Origin: Tenacibaculum skagerrakense
Lineage (GTDB): Bacteria > Bacteroidota > Bacteroidia > Flavobacteriales > Flavobacteriaceae
DNA length: 64,000 nucleotides
Direction: 5' to 3'
Assembly (NCBI RefSeq): GCF_004345825.1
Contig: NZ_SLXM01000006.1
Span: forward strand, 1-64,000
In this document: positions 58,603-64,000 of the stretch, in pieces
How positions within the stretch are numbered: position 1 is the first letter of the stretch
Layout: each line of letters opens with the position of its first letter
Translations under genes and position numbers: made by a program
Notes under the pieces: model-generated
What the model was told of the DNA's origin: nothing
Seen by the model: the letters and a program-made list of their open reading frames with translations, nothing else
Databases searched by the model: none

Positions 58603-58698
58603 CGATAGCGCGGATTTGTAATCCGTGCAAGAACATACTTACAATTATTTACTATTTATAATAGCTCGGAAATCATTTCCGAGCTATCTTTTTTTTAA
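58603..58698 (+). repeat. composite element 2: REP-like head plus AGCTCGGAAAT hairpin
   Basis: CCCGATAGCGCGG with loop TTTGTAA and ATCCGTGC is followed after about 32 nt by the hairpin at 58663-58689 and eight T residues. It starts a longer segment (to 58862) that is repeated at 59961-60223. Confidence 0.75.
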
Positions 58699-58790
58699 TT
58701 ATGTTGTTATTTCCGAGTAATCGGTGATTTTTTTAAGGTAAGTGTTAATTAGCTTTAGCATCGAGTACGTATTTTAGTTTTGAACTGAGG

Positions 58791-58862
58791 GATTCCTTCG
58801 TCGTTTCACTCCTCGCAATGACGTTTGTTTTTTTGTCATTGCGAGTATAACGAAGCAATCTC
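58791..58862. repeat. CGTCATTGCGAG stem-loop, copy 1 of 7
   Basis: The inverted arms GATTCCTTCGTCGTTT...CTCGCAATGACG and GTCATTGCGAG...CGAAGCAATC flank a T-rich loop. From memory this family is dispersed in many Bacteroidota genomes. The other copies in the window are listed separately. Confidence 0.85.
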
Positions 58863-58937
58863 TTTAAGTTTAACCTCTTTTTCATCAATAATTGAAGAGA
58901 TTTTGTATCATATACATAATCATATATAGAAACGAAA

Positions 58938-59010
58938 GATTCCTTCATCGTTTCACTCCTCGGAATGACGTTTGTTTTAGTTCGTCATTGCGAGTCTAGC
59001 GAAGCAATCT
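58938..59010. repeat. CGTCATTGCGAG stem-loop, copy 2 of 7
   Basis: Same orientation and arms as copy 1. It lies at the centre of the about 240-bp segment (58879-59118) that recurs at 59552-59791. Confidence 0.85.
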
Positions 59011-59096
59011 TTCAAAATGTGCTCTGTTTTTACAAATAATTTTGAGTTCATTGAATAGGTTAATTATCAAGTACATAATCATAAATTGAAACAAAA

Positions 59097-59167
59097 GATT
59101 CCTTCGTCGTTTCACTTCTCGAAATGACGTTTATTTTTCCGTCATTGCGAGTATAACGGAGCAATCT
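59097..59167. repeat. CGTCATTGCGAG stem-loop, copy 3 of 7
   Basis: Same family; left arm slightly degenerate (ACTTCTCGAAATGACG). Confidence 0.8.
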
Positions 59168-59243
59168 CTTTATATTTAGCCTATTTTTCATCAATAATTG
59201 AAGAAATTCTGTATCATATACATAATCATATATTGAAACGAAA

Positions 59244-59316
59244 GATTCCTTTCCTCATTTCACTCCTCGGAATGACGTTTATTTTTTTCGTCATTGCGAA
59301 CCTAATGAAGCAATCT
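59244..59316. repeat. CGTCATTGCGAG stem-loop, copy 4 of 7
   Basis: Same family; the right arm has ATTGCGAACCTAATGAAG. It is preceded by the shared block TCATCAATAATTGAAG found at about 58882, 59188, 59338 and 59556. Confidence 0.8.
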
Positions 59317-59375
59317 CTTTATATTTAGCCTCTGTTTCATCAATAATTGAAGAAATTCTGTATCATATACATAAT

Positions 59376-59513
59376 CCCCCCGCTCCCGCTAGTTTGTAAC
59401 TAGTGGCGGGTATGAGTAAGCAAAACATACTACATAAAAACCACAACAAAAAGGTTTTATGGAGTAAATACTAATTCAAGAAGATGTACTTAGGTGCATC
59501 TTTTTGTTTTTAG
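59376..59513 (+). repeat. 137-bp unit, copy 2
   Basis: Nearly identical to 58258-58394, including the 20-codon frame (59412-59474) and the AAGATGTAC hairpin. Three base changes fall in the short frame; two alter the encoded residue and none breaks the frame. Confidence 0.78.
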
Positions 59514-59610
59514 TGTAAAAAGTACTTTAAGGCTCTTTATATTTAGTCTCTGTTTCATCAATAATTGAAGAGATTCTGTATTATATACATAATCATATAT
59601 TGAAACGAAA

Positions 59611-59683
59611 GATTCCTTCGTCGTTTCACTCCTCGCAATGACGTTTGTTTTAGTTCGTCATTGCGAGTCTAGCGAAGCAATCT
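59611..59683. repeat. CGTCATTGCGAG stem-loop, copy 5 of 7
   Basis: Nearly identical to copy 2 with its flanks, as part of the segment 59552-59791. Confidence 0.85.
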
Positions 59684-59769
59684 TTCAAAATGTGCTCTGT
59701 TTTTACAAATAATTTTGAGTTCATTGAATAGGTTAATTATCAAGTACATAATCATAAATTGAAACAAAA

Positions 59770-59842
59770 GATTCCTTCGTCGTTTCACTCCTCGGAATGA
59801 CGCTTATTTTTGTTCGTCATTGCGATCCTAGCGAAGCAATCT
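59770..59842. repeat. CGTCATTGCGAG stem-loop, copy 6 of 7
   Basis: Same family; corresponds to copy 3 in the duplicated segment and diverges after its left arm. Confidence 0.8.
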
Positions 59843-59960
59843 TTTCAATAGTACCGTAATTTTCCAAGCTTTTGCATAATAGCGTTAGATGTAATATGAT
59901 GAAATAGCAAAATTGTATTTTCTAACTTTTATACAAAATCACCCTTTTCGGGTGAATAAA

Positions 59961-60057
59961 CCCGATAGCGCGGATTTTTAATCCGTGTAATAACATATCT
60001 TAAAGTTAATTACTACTTACAATAGCTCGGAAATCATTTCCGAGCTATCTTTTTTTA
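59961..60057 (+). repeat. composite element 3: REP-like head plus AGCTCGGAAAT hairpin
   Basis: CCCGATAGCGCGGATTTTTA with ATCCGTGT is followed by the hairpin at 60022-60048 and seven T residues. The similarity with 58603-58862 continues through AAGTGTTAATTAGCTTT up to the stem-loop at 60151. Confidence 0.75.
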
Positions 60058-60150
60058 ATTAAGTTATCATTACTGAGTAGTCGAGAATCTTATTTAAGTA
60101 AGTGTTAATTAGCTTTCGCATTAAGTATGTATCTTAGTATTGAACTGAAG

Positions 60151-60223
60151 GATTCCTTTGTTGTATCACTCCTCGGAATGATGTTTTTTTTAGTTCGTCA
60201 TTGCGAGCTTAGCGAAGCAATCT
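60151..60223. repeat. CGTCATTGCGAG stem-loop, copy 7 of 7
   Basis: The last copy of the family; corresponds to copy 1 in the 260-bp duplication. Confidence 0.8.
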
Positions 60224-60299
60224 TTTAAAATGTACCGTAATGTTTAACTTTTTTATAAAATCACCCTTTTCGGGTGAATAAGGCCATGTTTTTAGCATT

Positions 60300-60307
60300 T
60301 ATATTTG
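60300..60307 (+). promoter_or_regulatory. -7 element of the GG-leader peptide gene
   Basis: TATATTTG fits TAnnTTTG and lies 43 nt before the ATG. A TCACCC/GGGTGA hairpin stands just upstream; its second copy is near 59940. Confidence 0.5.
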
Positions 60308-60350
60308 TTGGAGTATTAATCAATTATTAAAAATTTAAATACAAAAAGAA

Positions 60351-60599
60351 ATGGAATTTTTAAAAAACATGAACGCTAAAGCGTTATCAAAAAATCAGTT
60401 AAAAACTATTGTTGGAGGTGCTAGCTATAGCTGTAGATGTGCAAACGGAAGTAAATCTTGGACGAAAGATTACAATTCAGATTTATCAGCTGCTATTGAT
60501 GCAACAAATCAATGTGGAGGAGCTGTAGCTTATTGTGATACAGTTTCTGGTTCATTAGCTGGCGGGCCTGCTCCAGGACCAGGTGGTAATATGCAGTAG
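60351..60599 (+). CDS. bacteriocin-like peptide with double-glycine leader
   Basis: The protein has 82 residues. The leader MEFLKNMNAKALSKNQLKTI ends VGG (residue 23), the classical double-glycine signal cleaved by peptidase-containing ABC transporters. The predicted mature part (24-82) has four cysteines (28, 30, 55, 62) and a Gly/Pro-rich tail (GGPAPGPGG). Such peptides are bacteriocins or signalling peptides in other bacteria; related GG-leader peptides exist in Bacteroidota. No transporter, immunity or modification gene is visible within the window, so it depends on a partner elsewhere. It has its own promoter candidate and terminator and lies at the end of the repeat tract. Activity is inferred. 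Confidence 0.8.
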   Translation: MEFLKNMNAKALSKNQLKTIVGGASYSCRCANGSKSWTKDYNSDLSAAIDATNQCGGAVAYCDTVSGSLAGGPAPGPGGNMQ

Positions 60600-60713
60600 T
60601 AGTCCCCTCTGTTAATTTATCATGTGTATCAACATATAATCCTCAGTAAGGATAAATAGATTGATGTTAACGGCACAAAAGCTCATCTTTTAAAAAGATG
60701 TAGCTACAATTTA

Positions 60714-60745
60714 AGCACTATCAATAAGATGATAGTGCTTTTTCT
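60714..60745 (+). terminator. intrinsic terminator of the GG-leader peptide gene
   Basis: The arms AGCACTATCA and TGATAGTGCT are followed by a T run, 115 nt after the stop. Confidence 0.85.
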
Positions 60746-60987
60746 TTATACAAAGTAAAATTAGAATTTACTAAAATTTAATTGATAGTATTAGTCATGA
60801 AAACCACATTCAAAAGATACTTTGGTACTTTTTTGTCATTTTATGATAGTATAAAAACTAAGTAAATCCTTAATAATCAGTAAATCAATAGTTTCTTACT
60901 TTTTTTATATATTTACACCATGGGTCTATCCTATGTTTTAAGGGAAAGTAATATTTGGGGGAATGATACTGAACTTAAACTAAAAGA

Positions 60988-61018
60988 CCAAAAAAGCCTT
61001 TCTGAAAAGAAAGGCTTT
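60988..61018 (-). terminator. intrinsic terminator of the DUF4369 gene
   Basis: The 11-bp arms AAAGCCTTTCT and AGAAAGGCTTT close over a four-base loop. On the minus strand a T run follows. It lies 27 nt beyond the DUF4369 stop. Confidence 0.88.
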
Positions 61019-61044
61019 ATATTTTATGGTAATAGGTGTATTTA

Positions 61045-61761
61045 TTACTCAGTTTCGTTATCTTCTGTTTCTTTAATTTTAGAAACAAAGTTGCTTAATC
61101 TTTTTCCGTATTCAGAGTTTTTAACTCTATCGGTTAAACTGTTATTGATAGTATCTAATAAGTAAAGATTTGCATCATATAGTTCAGTTAAAGCAATATA
61201 AGGAGCCGCTTCACTATCTTTATTTGAAATAGCAAAGTTTGTTGTAAATAAAAAACGACGACGAACTAATTTTTTATAATCAGCAGCTAAACTGTCAGCT
61301 TTTATACTATCGTTTTTTGAGCGCGCTTCCAAATCCTGAGCTAAGTAATCTAATCTCTTTGATTTAAATTGTTGATCAATTTCGTTGAATTTATCCATTA
61401 CTTCTTGGTTTTTAGAACCAGAAATTACAGGTTTAAAACCAAAATTTTCAACATCATCTTGTATTGTAATAGTTCCTTCTTCACCAAAGAACATAATTTT
61501 CTTAGGAGTTGTATTTCCGTCAAAAGTTAAATAATACATTACAGGAGACTCAACATTATCGGTAAGAGAAAACTTATCATCACCTAATAACTGAATAGAA
61601 TCTACAGAAACAATAGCGGTATCTTTCAATTTTTGAAGATATAATGTTCCTTTTTTCAAACCTTTAATCTGACCAGTTACAACCATATTTCCCATTTTCT
61701 TTTCAGAAGAACAAGAAAAAGCAAGTAACGAAACCAATGCTAATGCGATAATATTTCTCAT
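61045..61761 (-). CDS. DUF4369 domain lipoprotein
   Basis: The protein has 238 residues from ATG 61761; a longer frame overlapping the next gene is not needed. A lipoprotein signal (LVSLLAFSCSS, Cys17) precedes the DUF4369 pattern (VVTGQIKGLKKGTLYLQKLK, then DSIQLLGDDKFSL), a beta-rich domain common at the N-terminus of Bacteroidota thioredoxin-like lipoproteins. The thioredoxin part is missing here: the C-terminal half is a charged helical region. It would face the periplasm. It begins 37 nt after the DUF819 stop and is probably in its operon. Function is unknown. Confidence 0.88.
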   Translation of the reverse strand: MRNIIALALVSLLAFSCSSEKKMGNMVVTGQIKGLKKGTLYLQKLKDTAIVSVDSIQLLGDDKFSLTDNVESPVMYYLTFDGNTTPKKIMFFGEEGTITIQDDVENFGFKPVISGSKNQEVMDKFNEIDQQFKSKRLDYLAQDLEARSKNDSIKADSLAADYKKLVRRRFLFTTNFAISNKDSEAAPYIALTELYDANLYLLDTINNSLTDRVKNSEYGKRLSNFVSKIKETEDNETE

Positions 61762-61798
61762 GTGTTTTTTAAATTTTCGATTGCAAATATGCAGAATT

Positions 61799-63067
61799 CT
61801 AGGCAACTTTTGAGGCGATTTCCATTAAAATTGTACACAAAATAGCACCATAGGTTCCTACAACATATCCAAATACAGCTAATAGCACTCCAACTGTAGC
61901 TAAAGAAGGATGGAAAGCTGCAGCAACAACAGGCGCACTTGCTGCACCACCAACATTAGCCTGACTTCCAACAGCCAAGAAAAAGTAAGGAGCTCTAATT
62001 AATTTTGCTACTAAAATCAATAACCCAGCATGTATTGCCATCCAAACTAAACCAATAGCTATTAAACCTGGATTTTCAATTATTTTTGATAAATCCATCT
62101 TCATACCGATAGTCGCAACTAAGATGTAAATAAATACACTTCCTAGTTTACTAGCACCAGCTCCTTCATAATTTTTTGCTTTGGTAAATGATAATAAAAT
62201 TCCAATAGCAGTAGCAATGGTAATCATCCAGAAGAATTTTGAAGAGAAAGAAGATAGGGCAGAACTTTTATCGGCAATAGCGCTAACATTTTCTGTTAAA
62301 AATGATGAAATAGCTTCAGCTCCCCAATGTGCAATTCCCACTGCACCAAAAGCTAGCGCTAAAAGAATCATTAAATCTGTAAGTGTTGGATTTCTCTTTA
62401 CGCTTTCGGTAAACGAGCTTACTTTTTTCTTTAATTCTTCAATTGCTGAATTATCAGCCTTTAACCAGTTGTCAATTTTCTCTGATTTTCCAATACCAAT
62501 TAATAAAACAGCCATCCAGATGTTAGCAACCACTATATCTACTAAGACCATTCCTCCATATTTTTCCGGATTGTATTGATAAATTTCTAGCATAGCAGCT
62601 TGGTTTGCTCCACCACCAATCCAGCTACCTGCTAAAGTAGATAAACCTCTCCAAACAGCATCAAAACCAACACCGCCAACAGTATCAGGAGAAACTAAAC
62701 TAATTAATAAAATAGCTAAAGGCCCACCAATAATAATTCCTAATGTTCCAGTAAAGAACATAATTAATGCTTTGGGTCCTAAATTAAAAATGGCTTTTAA
62801 GTCAATACTTATCGTCATTAGCACTAAAGAGGCAGGTAATAAAAATCTACTAGCAATATAGTACGTTTTAGAGGTGTCTGCAGAAATTATTCCAAGTGAG
62901 TTAAAAATTGCAGGGATTAAATAACACATTAATAATCCTGGGACAATTTTGTAAAATTTTAACCAGAATCCCTTTTTTATGCTTTCAGTATAAAAAACAA
63001 ATCCAAGTGATATCATTAAAATTCCAAATACAATTGCATCGTTTGTAAAGAACGGTTGATTTTCCAT
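61799..63067 (-). CDS. DUF819 family membrane protein
   Basis: The protein has 422 residues with about ten to eleven hydrophobic helices. Motifs typical of DUF819: LAGSWIGGGANQAAMLEIYQ, and VGSQANVGGAASAPVVAAAF near the C-terminus. The two inverted Gly-rich halves resemble secondary transporters. No substrate is known to me. It lies 35 nt after the DUF2490 gene and 37 nt before the DUF4369 gene, all on the minus strand, suggesting one operon. The ATG at 63067 is the natural start. Confidence 0.9.
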   Translation of the reverse strand: MENQPFFTNDAIVFGILMISLGFVFYTESIKKGFWLKFYKIVPGLLMCYLIPAIFNSLGIISADTSKTYYIASRFLLPASLVLMTISIDLKAIFNLGPKALIMFFTGTLGIIIGGPLAILLISLVSPDTVGGVGFDAVWRGLSTLAGSWIGGGANQAAMLEIYQYNPEKYGGMVLVDIVVANIWMAVLLIGIGKSEKIDNWLKADNSAIEELKKKVSSFTESVKRNPTLTDLMILLALAFGAVGIAHWGAEAISSFLTENVSAIADKSSALSSFSSKFFWMITIATAIGILLSFTKAKNYEGAGASKLGSVFIYILVATIGMKMDLSKIIENPGLIAIGLVWMAIHAGLLILVAKLIRAPYFFLAVGSQANVGGAASAPVVAAAFHPSLATVGVLLAVFGYVVGTYGAILCTILMEIASKVA

Positions 63068-63102
63068 TAGTAGTTAAGTTTTTGCTAAGGTATCAAAAAA
63101 AT

Positions 63103-63768
63103 TTATTGCTGCTTCTTCGTGTGATTTGTACTTATGGCAACCCCAAGTTGAATTCTGTCTAAGTTTTGATTGTTAATATTGATATTCATATACCCTAATT
63201 GTAGTTTTACTACTTTAGATAGTTGGTATTTGAAACCAAAGCCTAGCCAGTTCTGATTGTATGCATCAGCGCCATCAAAATCTAAGAAAACTTCATCATA
63301 GATATAACTCGACCATTTTTTGGAGATTGGATATCCTAATGCTAATTGATAGCGTAAAAAATGACCTGTTTGTGAATTGAAAAATCGATGTTCTCCACGT
63401 AAACGATGAGAGAAATTTAAAACGGAAATTTTATGGTTGGCCAATAAATCTTCATAGATTCGATGTTCATTAAAAGTGCCTCCATCAATTCCAAAAGAAG
63501 TATCTGTAGTAAGAAAAGCATATCCTAATGTAGCACTTAATGTGTTGTCTATTTTATAGTTTGCTCCAAAACGTCCAATAAATTGCTGCATATCTTCACC
63601 AATTTCAAAAAAGCGAAAATGTGCCATAGATTTAATACTAAACTTATTTGATATTGTGTGCGATCCATTATACATGTACCAAATTCCTAATTCTTTTTCA
63701 GGGTTTTGTTGAGATGTTAGATGAATTGAAAATGTTAATAATGCTAAAACAAGTATTATTTTTTTCAT
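63103..63768 (-). CDS. DUF2490 family outer-membrane protein
   Basis: The protein has 221 residues with a signal peptide (ILVLALLTFSIHLTSQ). Alternating aromatic and hydrophobic strands (LGIWYMYNGSHTISNKFSI, then LSATLGYAFL and WLGFGFKYQLS) fit the DUF2490 beta-barrel family. The usual WxxY-type start is seen as LGIWYMY. It is probably an outer-membrane protein of unknown cargo. It is the first gene of the run DUF2490-DUF819-DUF4369, with a terminator between it and the upstream partial gene. Confidence 0.88.
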   Translation of the reverse strand: MKKIILVLALLTFSIHLTSQQNPEKELGIWYMYNGSHTISNKFSIKSMAHFRFFEIGEDMQQFIGRFGANYKIDNTLSATLGYAFLTTDTSFGIDGGTFNEHRIYEDLLANHKISVLNFSHRLRGEHRFFNSQTGHFLRYQLALGYPISKKWSSYIYDEVFLDFDGADAYNQNWLGFGFKYQLSKVVKLQLGYMNININNQNLDRIQLGVAISTNHTKKQQ

Positions 63769-63796
63769 TTTGTAAAGGTTGATTTATAAACATAAG

Positions 63797-63833
63797 AAAT
63801 CCTTGTTCAAGTTAATTAAACAAGGATTTTCTT
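63797..63833 (-). terminator. intrinsic terminator of the gene cut by the right edge
   Basis: The arms AAATCCTTGTT and AACAAGGATTT flank CAAGTTAATTA. On the minus strand it starts 14 nt after the stop at 63848 and ends in TTTC. It separates that gene from DUF2490. Confidence 0.8.
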
Positions 63834-63847
63834 TGCTTTATGTGTTT

Positions 63848-64000
63848 TTAATTCAGACTAAAAATTTTAGTTTCTTTAAAAGGAGAAATTGTAATTTTTT
63901 CTAATGCAGCTTTATAAGCAGGCCAATCTTTATTAAAGAATGTATTGGTTTGTCCTAATGCGTCTTTTAATGAGGTTTTAAATTGATTTATTAAACGTGT
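63848..64000 (-). CDS. C-terminus of an unidentified protein (right edge)
   Basis: The minus strand is open from the edge to TAA at 63848-63850 and encodes 50 residues, including DALGQTNTFFNKDWPAYKAA and ending TKIFSLN. A terminator follows 14 nt later, which supports a real gene end. The tail is reminiscent of the ends of large secreted beta-propeller (sialidase/VPS10-like) proteins of Flavobacteria, but 50 residues are too few to be sure. Confidence 0.6.
   Translation of the reverse strand, partial: TRLINQFKTSLKDALGQTNTFFNKDWPAYKAALEKITISPFKETKIFSLN

Larger units (their letters stand above)
58082..60350. other. gene-free accessory tract of nested repeats
   Basis: About 2.27 kb contain no convincing gene. 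They hold seven copies of a CGTCATTGCGAG-type stem-loop, six REP-like palindromes with a TTTGTAA-type loop, three copies of an AGCTCGGAAAT palindrome with T run, two copies of a 137-bp unit and two copies each of about 240-bp and 260-bp composite segments. Two hairpins with arms TCACCC and GGGTGA occur near 59940 and 60261. Separate entries give positions. Confidence 0.8.
60600..61044. other. intergenic stretch after the GG-leader gene
   Basis: It holds a small CATCTTTT/AAAAGATG hairpin near 60684-60700, the terminator at 60714 and the opposing terminator at 60988. A 22-codon frame from about 60798 has nothing to support it. No gene is called. Confidence 0.6.

Noticed and set aside
58745..58948. 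67-codon minus-strand frame in the repeat tract (containing RNDKKTNVIARSETTKESL)
   Set aside because: The residues are simply the translated CGTCATTGCGAG stem-loop repeat, a common false protein in such genomes.
58791..60223. CRISPR array in the repeat tract
   Set aside because: The repeats are long imperfect palindromes of about 72 bp with related spacers of unequal length, and no cas gene is present.
60920..61165. 81-codon plus-strand frame overlapping the DUF4369 gene
   Set aside because: It covers the terminator and reads antisense to DUF4369; no conserved pattern.

Overview
This is a low-GC chromosomal window from a member of the Flavobacteriaceae (Bacteroidota). The signs are promoters of the TAnnTTTG type, almost no Shine-Dalgarno sites except before rpsU, the order rpsU-xerC-hpf-tRNAs-tuf-tRNA-secE-nusG-rplKAJL-rpoBC, and families such as DUF4369, DUF2490, DUF3467 and RHS/DUF6443 proteins. 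A marine genus such as Tenacibaculum or a relative is my guess; the sequence alone does not fix it.

Region 1 (1-15843). A minus-strand array of large exported TPR-CHAT proteins (caspase-like fold) runs from right to left: a small secreted protein (14021), an intact CHAT gene (11288), a lipoprotein (10575), a broken CHAT gene (7458-10199), then three CHAT genes in tandem (4769, 2083, and one cut by the left edge) joined by one-base TAA-N-ATG junctions. Their ends and CHAT domains are nearly identical while the TPR region varies. Divergent from the array is a sigma factor gene (14489) overlapping a membrane TPR protein (15046) that looks like an anti-sigma partner.

Region 2 (16282-27450). uvrA is followed on its right by a second sigma/membrane-TPR pair (19187-20496), again divergent from an operon: lipoprotein, 30-residue membrane peptide, PKD/beta-barrel protein, CHAT protein, PspC-like protein and K+ channel, the last three overlapping by ATGA. 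A GGGTAAC element lies exactly 50-51 nt before three start codons in the two regions (14386, 11234, 20590). I read this as the shared target of this sigma class.

Region 3 (27622-50071) is largely core: Na+/alanine symporter, helix-hairpin-helix protein, acyl-CoA dehydrogenase, an alpha-amylase of archaeal type, rpsU with a perfect Shine-Dalgarno, xerC, hpf, five tRNAs, tuf, secE, nusG, four ribosomal protein genes, rpoB, rpoC, DUF3467 and DUF885.

Region 4 (50148-60745) is accessory: a promoter drives two giant secreted YD-repeat (RHS) proteins, the second with a variable C-terminal toxin-like tail, overlapped by a candidate immunity gene. It is followed by 2.2 kb of gene-free nested repeats (seven stem-loop copies, REP-like palindromes, duplicated terminators), then a double-glycine-leader bacteriocin-like peptide. 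Region 5 (61045-64000) holds a DUF4369 lipoprotein, a DUF819 membrane protein, a DUF2490 outer-membrane protein and the C-terminus of one more gene.
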